From: Alphaproteobacteria bacterium
GTDB lineage: Bacteria > Pseudomonadota > Alphaproteobacteria > Micropepsales > Micropepsaceae
NCBI GenBank assembly: GCA_016124385.1
Contig: WGNU01000007.1
Location: 124,001 to 188,000, forward strand
Length of the DNA stretch: 64,000 nucleotides
Direction: 5' to 3'
Position 1 is the first letter of the stretch. Every line of letters begins with the position of its first letter. Under the pieces are notes generated by a model. It saw only the letters and a program-made list of their open reading frames with translations. It searched no databases and was not told where the DNA came from. A program made the translations under genes and the position numbers. This document shows, in pieces, positions 17,318-25,311 of the stretch.

Positions 17318-19372
17318 ATGGCCGCCTCCGAACCGCCCCGTCCCCTCGCGCGCCCCATTCGCCGCCTGGCGCATGGTGTTGCGCGGGACGACCCGTTCGC
17401 GTGGATGGGCGACATCGAGAGCGAAGAAACGCTAGATCATCTGGCGGCCGAGAACCGCTATGCCGAGGCGATGCTCGCCCCGCTCGCACCACTCATCGCG
17501 GACGTGAAAGCAGAACTGTTCGAGCGACTGTCGGACGCCGAGGAAAGCGTTCCCTATCGCGACGGCGACTATTTCTATGTCGAGCGGATTGCCGAGGGGG
17601 CCGACTATCCGCAGATCCTGCGCTGGCCTGTTACCGGCGGGCCGGAGGAGATGGTGCTGGACATCCCCTCGCTCGCGGCGGGCGAGCCGCAGTTCCACGT
17701 CAATGATTGGGAGGTCTCGCCCGATCATCGGCTCGTCGCCTATGCGCTCGATCGCAGCGGCGACCGGCGGCACGAACTGATCGTCCGCGAGATCGCGACC
17801 GGGGCGGTGGTAGATCACTCCCTCACCGATGTGTCCGACGAGCTGATCTTCGCAGCCGACAGCCGGACGCTCCTTTACGTGCGGCCCGACCCGCAGACGC
17901 TGCGCGACGCGGAGGTCTGGCGGCACGTGATCGGCGAGGAGCCGGCGCGCGATCTGCTGGTCTTCGGCGAGGGCGATGAGCGCTTCTCGCTCTCGCTTGG
18001 GCGCACGAAATCGAAGAAGTTCCTTCAGATCGCCGCGTTTCACTCGCAGACGGCGACCGTTTACGTCATCCCCGCCGACCGGCCGGACGCGATGCCGCGC
18101 CCGCTCGCGCCGCGCGTCGATGGCGTGCGGCATTTCGCCGATCACTGGAACGGGCGCTTCGTGATCCAGACGAACCTGGGCGCGCCGGATTTTCGGCTGA
18201 TGGAAGCAGAAGAGGCCGCAACCGGGCCTGAGCAATGGCGCGAGATCGTGCCGGAGCGCCCCAGCATTCACCTCAGCGACTTTGAAGTGCTGGACCGCTA
18301 TCTCGCTATCGAGGAGGAGCATGATGCTGTCGTCTCGCTCCGCGTCATCGACCGCGCGACGGGGGCGGAGGAGACGCTTCCGCGGCCCGACATGATCGGC
18401 GTCATGGGCTTTTCCGCCTTCGGCGATGCCGTTAATGTCGAGGGGGGAACGAGCCTGCTGCGCTATGGCTTCACGGCGCCGACGACGCCCGAGACGATTT
18501 TCGAGGCGGACCTCAAGACTGGCGCCAGCCGCGTACTCAAGCGCGATCCGGCCGCGCGGTGGGTGCAGGCGGAGCGCTACCGCGTCCAGCGGCTCTACGC
18601 GCGAGCGCCGGACGGCGAGGAGGTGCCGGCGACGCTCGTCGCGCCCGCAGCCTGCGCCGGCCCGCGGCCGACCTTACTCATGGGCTACGGCGCCTATGGC
18701 ATGAGCGAGGAGCCGCTCTTTCGCCTGACCTGGCTGTCACTGGTGGATCGCGGCTTCGTCGTTGCCATCGCGCATGGGCGCGGTGGGCTCGAACGCGGGC
18801 AGCGCTGGTACGATGAAGGGCGCATGCTGCAAAAGCAGAACAGCTTTTCGGATTTCATCGCGGTCGGCGAGACGCTGAAAGCGGAGGGGATCGCCGATCC
18901 CACCCGTCTCTATGGCTGGGGCGGCAGCGCGGGCGGCCTTCTGATCGGCGCGGTGCTCAACCAGGCGCCGGGTCTGCTTGCCGGCGCGGTCCTCGAAATG
19001 CCGTTCCTCGATGTCGTGACGACCATGTCGGACCCCGATCAGCCGCTGACGACCTTCGAGTACGAGGAATGGGGCAATCCGGCGATCGAGGAACAGTTCC
19101 GGGCGATGCTCGCCTACAGCCCCTACGATAATCTTCAGCAAGCGGATTATCCGCCGCTGCTGGTTCTCGCCGGGCTCAACGACACGCAAGTGAGCGTCGC
19201 GGAGCCCGCAAAATGGGTCGCACGTCTGCGCGCGACAAAGACCGACGCCAACCCCATTCTCTTCCAAGTGCAAATGGAAGCGGGCCATGCGGGGGCCTCA
19301 GGCCGACTCGGCTTTCTTGACGAGCGCGCGACAGTAATCGGCTGGCTGCTGGCGCAAGCGGGCGTTGCTTAG
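17318..19372 (+). CDS. ptrB: Oligopeptidase B (S9 family prolyl-oligopeptidase fold)
   Basis: The 684-residue protein has an N-terminal beta-propeller starting near RLAHGVARDDPFAWMGD and a C-terminal alpha/beta-hydrolase domain. The nucleophile is Ser537 in GWGGSAGG; the acid is in LAGLNDTQV and the histidine in EAGHAG. Acidic residues around EYEEWGNP are typical of the basic-residue-specific oligopeptidase B. It cleaves short peptides after Arg or Lys in the cytoplasm. The frame is open upstream to 16475, antisense to purB, but the ATG at 17318 gives the family start. Confidence 0.95.
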   Translation: MAASEPPRPLARPIRRLAHGVARDDPFAWMGDIESEETLDHLAAENRYAEAMLAPLAPLIADVKAELFERLSDAEESVPYRDGDYFYVERIAEGADYPQILRWPVTGGPEEMVLDIPSLAAGEPQFHVNDWEVSPDHRLVAYALDRSGDRRHELIVREIATGAVVDHSLTDVSDELIFAADSRTLLYVRPDPQTLRDAEVWRHVIGEEPARDLLVFGEGDERFSLSLGRTKSKKFLQIAAFHSQTATVYVIPADRPDAMPRPLAPRVDGVRHFADHWNGRFVIQTNLGAPDFRLMEAEEAATGPEQWREIVPERPSIHLSDFEVLDRYLAIEEEHDAVVSLRVIDRATGAEETLPRPDMIGVMGFSAFGDAVNVEGGTSLLRYGFTAPTTPETIFEADLKTGASRVLKRDPAARWVQAERYRVQRLYARAPDGEEVPATLVAPAACAGPRPTLLMGYGAYGMSEEPLFRLTWLSLVDRGFVVAIAHGRGGLERGQRWYDEGRMLQKQNSFSDFIAVGETLKAEGIADPTRLYGWGGSAGGLLIGAVLNQAPGLLAGAVLEMPFLDVVTTMSDPDQPLTTFEYEEWGNPAIEEQFRAMLAYSPYDNLQQADYPPLLVLAGLNDTQVSVAEPAKWVARLRATKTDANPILFQVQMEAGHAGASGRLGFLDERATVIGWLLAQAGVA

Positions 19373-19558
19373 AACACCGCACCTGCGCCGGCGTCCGCAG
19401 TGCTTCAAATTGTCATGAACTTCCCCTGGCACGCATCGCGCGACAGGTCTAGTTGAATGGCTTGCAGGGAGGTGCTTGCCATCCAGGGGGCTCGCGCCCG
19501 TTTACTCTTGTAGTCCGCGACGCCTTCCTCGTTTTTTCCCAACCGAAGGTGAAATCTC

Positions 19559-20338
19559 ATGCGCATGAAGGATTATGTCGCGGTCGTCACGGGGGCTGGC
19601 AGCGGCATCGGCCGCGAGATCGCGCTTCACTTCACGGATGAGGGCGCGCGGATCGCGATCTGCGACATCGACATGAAGGGCGCAGCGGAAACGCAGGATA
19701 TGATCCGCGCCAAGGGCGGCGAGGCGATCTGCGTCGAGATGAATGTGACCGATGAGAAGGCGGTCAATGACGGGGTCGACCGCGTCGCGAAGGAATGGGG
19801 CCGCATCGATACGCTCGTCTCCAACGCCGGCATCCAGATCGTTCATCCGATCGAGGAATTTCCGCTCGCCGATTTTCGCAAGATCCTCGCGATTCATCTG
19901 GACGGCGCATTCCTCACGACAAAGGCGTGCGTCAAGCACATGTACAAGCAGAAATCGGGCTCGCTCATCTATATGGGCTCGGTGCACAGCCACGAGGCCT
20001 CGCCGCTCAAATCCGCCTATGTCGCGGCGAAGCACGGCATCCTTGGCCTGGCGCGCGTGATGGCGAAGGAAGGCGGCAAGCACGGCGTGCGCGCGAACGT
20101 CATCTGCCCGGGGTTCGTCAAGACGCCGCTCGTCGAGAAGCAGATCCCCGAGCAGGCGCGCGATCTCGGCATCTCCGAGAAAGACGTCATCGAGACGATC
20201 ATGCTCGGCGAGACGGTCGACAAACTGTTCACGACCGTTCAGGACGTCGCACGCGTAGCGGTGTTCCTCGCGAGCTTTGAGAGCAACGCGCTGACGGGAC
20301 AATCCGTCATCGTTAGCCACGGCTGGCACATGAACTGA
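19559..20338 (+). CDS. bdhA: 3-hydroxybutyrate dehydrogenase (short-chain dehydrogenase)
   Basis: The 259-residue SDR has the nucleotide motif [10 protein letters not shown] at 11-20, [18 protein letters not shown], and the catalytic Ser-Tyr-Lys set in [22 protein letters not shown]. The segment [18 protein letters not shown] and the ending [15 protein letters not shown] are distinctive for the PHB-cycle 3-hydroxybutyrate dehydrogenase family. It interconverts 3-hydroxybutyrate and acetoacetate with NAD. This suggests that the organism stores or uses polyhydroxybutyrate. It follows ptrB by 186 nt and is convergent with radC. Confidence 0.92.
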   Translation: MRMKDYVAVVTGAGSGIGREIALHFTDEGARIAICDIDMKGAAETQDMIRAKGGEAICVEMNVTDEKAVNDGVDRVAKEWGRIDTLVSNAGIQIVHPIEEFPLADFRKILAIHLDGAFLTTKACVKHMYKQKSGSLIYMGSVHSHEASPLKSAYVAAKHGILGLARVMAKEGGKHGVRANVICPGFVKTPLVEKQIPEQARDLGISEKDVIETIMLGETVDKLFTTVQDVARVAVFLASFESNALTGQSVIVSHGWHMN

Positions 20339-20342
20339 GCCG

Positions 20343-21071
20343 CTAAAGCAGTTTCAGCGTCCGGAAGCTCGTCGTGCCGGAGCGGCCGATGATGAGGTGG
20401 TCGTGCACGGCGATGCCGAGGCTTTTCGCGGCCTGCTGGATCGTCTTGGTCATGTCGATATCGGCGGTCGAGGGCGTCGGATCGCCGCTGGGGTGATTGT
20501 GCACGAGGATGATCGCGGACGACGCGAGTTCGAGCGCGCGCTTGACGATCTCGCGTGGATAGACGGGCGTGTGATCGACCGTTCCTTCCTGCTGCACTTC
20601 ATCGGCGATGAGCGCGTTCTTGCGGTCGAGGAAGAGGACGCGGAACTGTTCCTTCGTTTCGTGCGCCATCGCGGCCGTGCAATAGGCCAGAAGATCTCGC
20701 CAGGAGCTCATCACCGGGCGGTCGAGCAGCGATTGCCTGCCGAGGCGGAGCGCGGCGGCCTGGACGATCTTCAGCTCACGGACGATACCCTCGGTCATGC
20801 CCTCCACCTCGAGCAATCGCTCAGCCGGTGCCGAGACGACGCCCGCAAAGCTTGCGAAGCGCGCAACGAGCGCCTTGGCGAGCGGTTTCACGTCGCGGCG
20901 CGGGATCGCCCGAAAGAGGATGAGTTCCAGGAGCTCATAGTCGGGCAGGGCATCGGCGCCCCCCGCCATGAAGCGCTCACGCAGCCGATCGCGATGGCCG
21001 ATGAAATGCGGCGCCTCCGCCATGCCGTTCAGCTGAGCCTTGGGGGGCTTGGCCTTGGAGCGGTTCGGCAT
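20343..21071 (-). CDS. radC: RadC family JAB-domain protein
   Basis: The 242-residue protein has an N-terminal helix-hairpin-helix-like region ([27 protein letters not shown]) and a C-terminal JAB/MPN metalloprotease-like domain with [18 protein letters not shown], the metal-binding His-x-His and Asp. It was named RadC after DNA repair, but its biochemical role is unsettled. It reads leftward 18 nt after the methionine aminopeptidase gene, so the two are likely co-transcribed. Confidence 0.95.
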   Translation of the reverse strand: MPNRSKAKPPKAQLNGMAEAPHFIGHRDRLRERFMAGGADALPDYELLELILFRAIPRRDVKPLAKALVARFASFAGVVSAPAERLLEVEGMTEGIVRELKIVQAAALRLGRQSLLDRPVMSSWRDLLAYCTAAMAHETKEQFRVLFLDRKNALIADEVQQEGTVDHTPVYPREIVKRALELASSAIILVHNHPSGDPTPSTADIDMTKTIQQAAKSLGIAVHDHLIIGRSGTTSFRTLKLL

Positions 21072-21089
21072 GGGCGCCCTCGGGCGGGG

Positions 21090-21914
21090 TCAGATCGCGT
21101 AGGGCGGCCGGTCGAGGCCCTTGGGCGAGCGGGTGAAGATCTCAACGCCCTCGGCCGTCACGCCTACCGAATGCTCGAACTGGGCGGAGAGGCCACGGTC
21201 TTTCGTGACGGCCGTCCAGCCGTCCGAGAGGATTTTCACCTCCGGCCGGCCGGCGTTGATCATCGGCTCGACGGTGAAGAACATGCCCTCGCGCAGGGTG
21301 AGACCGCGGCCCGCTTCGCCATAATGGACGACGTTCGGCACGTCGTGGAACACGCGCCCGAGGCCATGGCCGCAAAAATCGCGCACGACCGAGAAGCGCT
21401 GACTTTCCGCATAGCTTTGGATCGCATGGCCGATGTCGCCGAGCGTTGCGCCCGGGCGGACCGTCTCGATGCCGCGCATCATGGCATCGTATGTGACGTC
21501 CACGAGCTTGCGCGCGCGCAGGGGCACATCGCCCACCAGGAACATGCGGCTGGTATCGCCATGCCAGCCATCGACGATCACGGTGATGTCGATGTTGACG
21601 ATGTCGCCGTCCTTCAGGCGCTTTTCGCTCGGGATGCCGTGGCAAACAACGTGATTGATCGAGATGCAACTCGAGTGGCGATACCCGCGATAGCCGAGCG
21701 TTGCGGGCAGCGCGCCGGCCGCGACGATGAAATCATAGGCGAGGGTATCGAGCGCGCCGGTCTGCGCGCCCGGGACGACATGGGGGGTCAAGAAATCGAG
21801 CGCCTCGGCCGCCAGGCGGCCGGCGCGGCGCATGCCCGCGAAATCCTCAGCGCTGTGGAGCTTGATTCCGCTGGAGGTGCGCGTCTCGGTTTCGCCCAAT
21901 TCTATGAACGCCAT
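21090..21914 (-). CDS. map: Type I methionine aminopeptidase
   Basis: The 274-residue protein removes the N-terminal methionine from nascent proteins. It has the pita-bread fold with five metal ligands: DIVNIDITVIVDGWHGDTSR provides two aspartates, GHGLGRVFHDVP the histidine, and FFTVEPMIN and QFEHSVGVT two glutamates. The frame extends to a GTG at 21956, but the ATG at 21914 has a GGCGGAAAGG ribosome site and gives the usual N-terminus. It is divergent from the CinA-N gene. Confidence 0.97.
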   Translation of the reverse strand: MAFIELGETETRTSSGIKLHSAEDFAGMRRAGRLAAEALDFLTPHVVPGAQTGALDTLAYDFIVAAGALPATLGYRGYRHSSCISINHVVCHGIPSEKRLKDGDIVNIDITVIVDGWHGDTSRMFLVGDVPLRARKLVDVTYDAMMRGIETVRPGATLGDIGHAIQSYAESQRFSVVRDFCGHGLGRVFHDVPNVVHYGEAGRGLTLREGMFFTVEPMINAGRPEVKILSDGWTAVTKDRGLSAQFEHSVGVTAEGVEIFTRSPKGLDRPPYAI

Positions 21915-21975
21915 GCTCTTGCCTTTCCGCCCGCGACCCTCATCCTTCTCAGCCACACCATATAGTCATCAACCC

Positions 21976-22761
21976 ATGAACAACACATCCCCCTCAGACG
22001 GCCCGACGACCAAGGCCAAGGCGACCGCTGCGGTCGTCATCATCGGCGAGGAGATCCTCTCGGGCCGCACGCAGGACACGAATCTGGGCACGATCGCGCG
22101 GTTTCTGGGAGACATCGGGATTCCGGTGAAAGAGGCCCGGGTCGTCGGCGATGTCACCGAGGAAATCGCCGAGGCGGTCAACACGCTGCGGGCCCGCTAC
22201 ACCTATGTCTTCACGACCGGCGGGATCGGGCCGACGCATGACGACATCACGGCCGATTCGATCGGCTTCGCCTTCGGCGTCCCGGTCGAGCACCACCCCG
22301 AGGCGCTGGCCATTCTGGACGCCCACTACCGGCCCGGCGAGTTCAACGAGGCGCGAAGGCGCATGGCGCGGGTGCCGAAGGGCGGCACGCTCATCGACAA
22401 CCCCATCTCGAAGGCGCCGGGCTTCCAGATCGGCAACGTCTTCGTCATGGCGGGGATCCCGCGCGTGATGGCGGCGATGCTGGTGTCGCTGCGGCCGCGC
22501 CTCACCGGCGGGGCGCCGCTCCTGTCCCATACGCTCAGCGTTTTCGCGGGCGAGGGCACGATCGCCAGCACGCTTTCGGACGCCCAGGCCGCGTATCCGG
22601 ACGTTGCAATGGGCAGCTATCCCTTCTACCGACAGGAGCGCTACGGTACGAGCCTCGTCCTGCGGACCGACTCGCCGGAACGGCTCCAAGAAGCCGCTGG
22701 AGACCTCGCGCGGCGGTTAAGCGGTATCGGGATCACACCTGTTGACGGCGAAATACGTTAA
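21976..22761 (+). CDS. CinA N-terminal-type molybdopterin-binding domain protein
   Basis: The 261-residue protein corresponds to the competence/damage-inducible CinA N-terminal (COG1058) domain: AAVVIIGEEILSGRTQDTN, then VFTTGGIGPTHDDITADSI, and an NPISKAPGFQIGNVFVMAGIP segment. It lacks the C-terminal nicotinamide-nucleotide amidase domain of full CinA, the usual state in alphaproteobacteria. The stand-alone family may hydrolyse ADP-ribose or related nucleotides, but its role is not established here. The ATG at 21976 is chosen because the upstream open frame lies antisense to map. Confidence 0.9.
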   Translation: MNNTSPSDGPTTKAKATAAVVIIGEEILSGRTQDTNLGTIARFLGDIGIPVKEARVVGDVTEEIAEAVNTLRARYTYVFTTGGIGPTHDDITADSIGFAFGVPVEHHPEALAILDAHYRPGEFNEARRRMARVPKGGTLIDNPISKAPGFQIGNVFVMAGIPRVMAAMLVSLRPRLTGGAPLLSHTLSVFAGEGTIASTLSDAQAAYPDVAMGSYPFYRQERYGTSLVLRTDSPERLQEAAGDLARRLSGIGITPVDGEIR

Positions 22762-22904
22762 CGCGCCCCACTTCTTGCGCGTTTCGCCGAAACATGATGT
22801 TCTCGTTGCCCATATGGCTGCAATCGAGACGGGTCTTCAGCGGGGAAGGTCCGTTCGCGGGGGAAGAGCCCAGCCAAACGAAGACCGCTCGAGGGAGTAA
22901 ATCG

Positions 22905-23165
22905 ATGAAGAAGCTCACTGTTTTTGGGATCGCGGCCGGTATGGCACTGGTCTCTATGGTCGGAGCGGCGTCTGCCGAACCGAACGCCGCTCGCGAGAAC
23001 TACTATGCGTCCGGAACGCATCAGTTCTATGTGTGGTGCACGGGCGGGGTCCCGAGCTACACGGCGACCGCTGACGGCGCGAGCGCCGAGGAAGCGCAGA
23101 TGAAGGCCTATGAAGAGTCCAAGGCGAAGGGTAAGTGCTGGCCGCTTTGGCAGGGCAAGGTCTAA
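22905..23165 (+). CDS. Small secreted protein of unknown function
   Basis: This 86-residue protein has a clean signal peptide (KKLTVFGIAAGMALVSMVGAASA, cleavage near residue 24). The mature peptide of about 60 residues contains two cysteines, one in FYVWCTGG and one in GKCWPLW, likely a disulfide in the periplasm. The ATG at 22905 follows a GAGGGAG ribosome site. It is followed by a good hairpin terminator. I do not recognise the family. Confidence 0.75.
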   Translation: MKKLTVFGIAAGMALVSMVGAASAEPNAARENYYASGTHQFYVWCTGGVPSYTATADGASAEEAQMKAYEESKAKGKCWPLWQGKV

Positions 23166-23207
23166 GCAGACCTGAGGAATTAGCTGTTCCCGATGCGGGT
23201 ACGGCGG

Positions 23208-23238
23208 ACGGCGGTCCCTCTGACGAGCGGACCGCCGT
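23208..23238 (+). terminator. Rho-independent-type terminator after the 86-aa secreted protein
   Basis: ACGGCGGTCC at 23208-23217 pairs perfectly with GGACCGCCGT at 23229-23238, with an 11-nt loop, followed by TTCGATTCTG. The short T-run is weak, but the stem is strong and lies about 40 nt downstream of the stop codon. Confidence 0.7.
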
Positions 23239-23288
23239 TTCGATTCTGAGGGCCACTCGGCGAATCACTCAAGGATCGGCGCCGTGCC

Positions 23289-23317
23289 TTGCCGGGGCGC
23301 GCGTCTTCGCGTCTATC
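23289..23317 (+). promoter_or_regulatory. Candidate promoter for tRNA-Leu
   Basis: TTGCCG at 23289-23294 and TCTATC at 23312-23317 are spaced by 17 nt and end 17 nt before the mature tRNA 5' end. Both boxes are imperfect matches to the housekeeping consensus, but position and spacing fit a tRNA promoter. Confidence 0.45.
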
Positions 23318-23334
23318 TGGCGACGGGCCGACTC

Positions 23335-23421
23335 GCGGACGTGGCGGAACCGGTAGACGCAACGGACTTAAAATCCGTTTCCCGTCAGGGAGTGAGGGTT
23401 CGAGTCCCTCCGTCCGCACCA
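23335..23421 (+). tRNA. tRNA-Leu, anticodon TAA
   Basis: The 87-nt gene folds as a class II tRNA. The acceptor stem is GCGGACG (23335-23341) with CGTCCGC (23411-23417), followed by the discriminator A and an encoded CCA (23419-23421). The anticodon loop CTTAAAA at 23367-23373 gives anticodon TAA (23369-23371), decoding UUA. A long variable arm (cccgtcaggga) and the T-arm GGTTCGAGTCC confirm a leucine tRNA. The 3' part overlaps, in antisense, the end of the hydrolase gene at 23385-24341. Confidence 0.97.
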
Positions 23422-24341
23422 GCCCCTGCGGGGCGGGTCCAGTCGAGCCCGGCGCTGAACGACGCGATGGCGGCGGCCAGAGCCTCCGGCGCTTCGACGT
23501 GCACGTCATGGGCGATGCCATCGAATGCCAGGAACGTTCCGCCCGATTCGGTGGCGAAGGACTTTGCCGCCTCATGCGGCACGGACGCGTCGCGCGTGCC
23601 GCTCACATGCAGGATCGGGCAGGCGACTTCGCGAATCAGACCGTTCAGGATTCGCAGGCCATCGAACGTATATTGTCGGCGCAGATAGACGAGATAGGCC
23701 GCCCGCGTGCCCGCGATCGCGTGAGCCGCATCGATGAAGCGCATGTGGGCGGGCGAAAACGTGTCGCTGAGGCGCGGCGAGGCGCCGACCACGATCTCAC
23801 CAAGGCCGGGGATGAGCGGGAGGATCTGGACGGGATCGATTGCCGCGCCGGTGCCGATCGTGACCAGCCCGACCGCGCGGCCGGGATTGTCGGCGGCGGC
23901 CGCCGCTGCGACGATCCCGCCGACCGAATGGCCCACGAAGACCGCCCGATCGACCCCCAGGGCATCGAGCAATTCCATCCCCTGGCGGGCCCACAGATCG
24001 TATCCGTATGACCAGCCTTGGCCTCGATCAGAGAAGCCGTTGCCGTAGTCGTCGAACGCGATGACGCGGTAGCGGTGGGCAAGGGCGCCCGCCAGGCCCT
24101 CCTGCCAATCAGCGATGCCGCGCGCGCTGCCGTGGAAGAGCAGAATGGCCGGCGCGTCGCGCGGGCCGAGATCAAGAAAGTGGGTTCGGCCGGACGGAAG
24201 GGCAATATAGGCGGCTCCCGGCCACGGCTGATCGGGCGGTGCGGGGCTTTCTTCTTGATCCGCCATCATCCAGCGCCCGACAAGCCAGGGCAGGAGAACC
24301 ACGGCTGCCAACGTCAGCAGGATGATCGATGTTCGCCCCAT
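23385..24341 (-). CDS. Membrane-anchored alpha/beta hydrolase whose 3' end is antisense to tRNA-Leu
   Basis: The 318-residue protein starts with a single hydrophobic helix (TSIILLTLAAVVLLPWLVG), so the hydrolase domain is probably anchored at the periplasmic face. It has the oxyanion HGSARG, the nucleophile elbow GHSVGG, an acid candidate in VSGTRDASVP and the histidine in GIAHDVHV. The ATG at 24341 follows a GGAGG-like site. The last 11 codons and the stop read through the complementary strand of tRNA-Leu, producing the tail DGGTRTLTP. The substrate is unknown. Confidence 0.82.
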   Translation of the reverse strand: MGRTSIILLTLAAVVLLPWLVGRWMMADQEESPAPPDQPWPGAAYIALPSGRTHFLDLGPRDAPAILLFHGSARGIADWQEGLAGALAHRYRVIAFDDYGNGFSDRGQGWSYGYDLWARQGMELLDALGVDRAVFVGHSVGGIVAAAAAADNPGRAVGLVTIGTGAAIDPVQILPLIPGLGEIVVGASPRLSDTFSPAHMRFIDAAHAIAGTRAAYLVYLRRQYTFDGLRILNGLIREVACPILHVSGTRDASVPHEAAKSFATESGGTFLAFDGIAHDVHVEAPEALAAAIASFSAGLDWTRPAGAGADGGTRTLTP

Positions 24342-24497
24342 GTTCCCGCCCTCCTCGCGGCCGCGGATGGCCGCGGCGGCGCGGCCGCACCCCGATTGTC
24401 GCAAGACTATCGCGCAGAAGGCCTTCATGCACCGTTCAGCGGGGTCCGCGCATTCCTCATCTCGTAACGGGGTGGCGACAAGTCGGAGACAACGAAA

Positions 24498-25295
24498 ATG
24501 AGCCAGTTCAAACGCGTTCGGGGCGCACTAGCGGGACTTTTGATCGCCTTCAGCGCCGGTGTTTCGGCCGCCGAGGCGGGTTCCGGCGTTGCCGGATCGC
24601 CCGCAATATCAGGCGTGCCCCGGGGCACCTATCTCCAGACGTGTCGGGACGCCTATGTCCAAGGAGAGTTGTTCCGCGACGCGCTGCTGATCGCGGATTG
24701 CCGCACGCGCAACAACCGCTGGATCCGCTCGACGCTCGAGTACAAGGCCTGCCGCTCGGACATCTACAATCGCGACGGATTCCTAGCATGCGAGACCTAC
24801 CAAGATTCACGCCAAGAGGATTATGTAGGACAGTGGGGTGATCGGAGGGGTGATGGGCGCGGCTATCTTCCCGGCGGGTCATGGCAGCAGACATGTCGTG
24901 ACGCCTATTTCGATGGCGACGTGCTCTATGCGCGCTGCCAGGATCGGCGCGGGCGGTTGCGCGAAACCTCACTCGATCTCGATCGCTGCGGCTATGCGAG
25001 CGTCTACAACGACGACGGCCGGCTGACGTGCAGCGGCGATGATCACCGCGGGTCCGCACGGATCGTTCTCTTCGAGCGCGATAACGGCCGCGGCCAGCGC
25101 ATCGAGATCCGCGATTCCTATAACGACCTGAAAAACGCTTTCAACGACCGGGCGCAGAGCGTGCGGGTGGACGGTGGTGTTTGGCAGCTGTGCCGCGACA
25201 AGAAGTATAAGGGCGGCTGCATTGTCGTTGATCGCTCGACGAATCTTTACGGTGACTACCGCAACACAATTTCCTCGGTGCGCCGCTTGCAGTGA
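24498..25295 (+). CDS. Secreted protein with two CVNH-like repeats and a beta/gamma-crystallin domain
   Basis: The 265-residue protein has a signal peptide (about 1-26), then two repeats resembling CVNH (cyanovirin-N) modules: residues 41-99 with GTYLQTCRDAYV and IYNRDGFLACE, and residues 124-179 with GSWQQTCRDAYF and VYNDDGRLTC. The CVNH pattern of paired cysteines and a closing N-x-D-G-x-L-x-C strand is visible in both. Residues 187-265 resemble a beta/gamma-crystallin domain (IVLFERDNGRGQ, CIVVDRS). CVNH folds often bind mannose-rich glycans and crystallin domains often bind calcium, so a secreted carbohydrate-binding role is plausible. It is convergent with a GT2 synthase gene. Confidence 0.8.
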   Translation: MSQFKRVRGALAGLLIAFSAGVSAAEAGSGVAGSPAISGVPRGTYLQTCRDAYVQGELFRDALLIADCRTRNNRWIRSTLEYKACRSDIYNRDGFLACETYQDSRQEDYVGQWGDRRGDGRGYLPGGSWQQTCRDAYFDGDVLYARCQDRRGRLRETSLDLDRCGYASVYNDDGRLTCSGDDHRGSARIVLFERDNGRGQRIEIRDSYNDLKNAFNDRAQSVRVDGGVWQLCRDKKYKGGCIVVDRSTNLYGDYRNTISSVRRLQ

Positions 25296-25311
25296 TGGGT
25301 GCAGTGGGCGT

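Noticed and set aside
20397..21965. 522-codon open frame antisense to radC and map
   Set aside because: Arg/His-rich shadow frame; the sense-strand genes are strongly supported.
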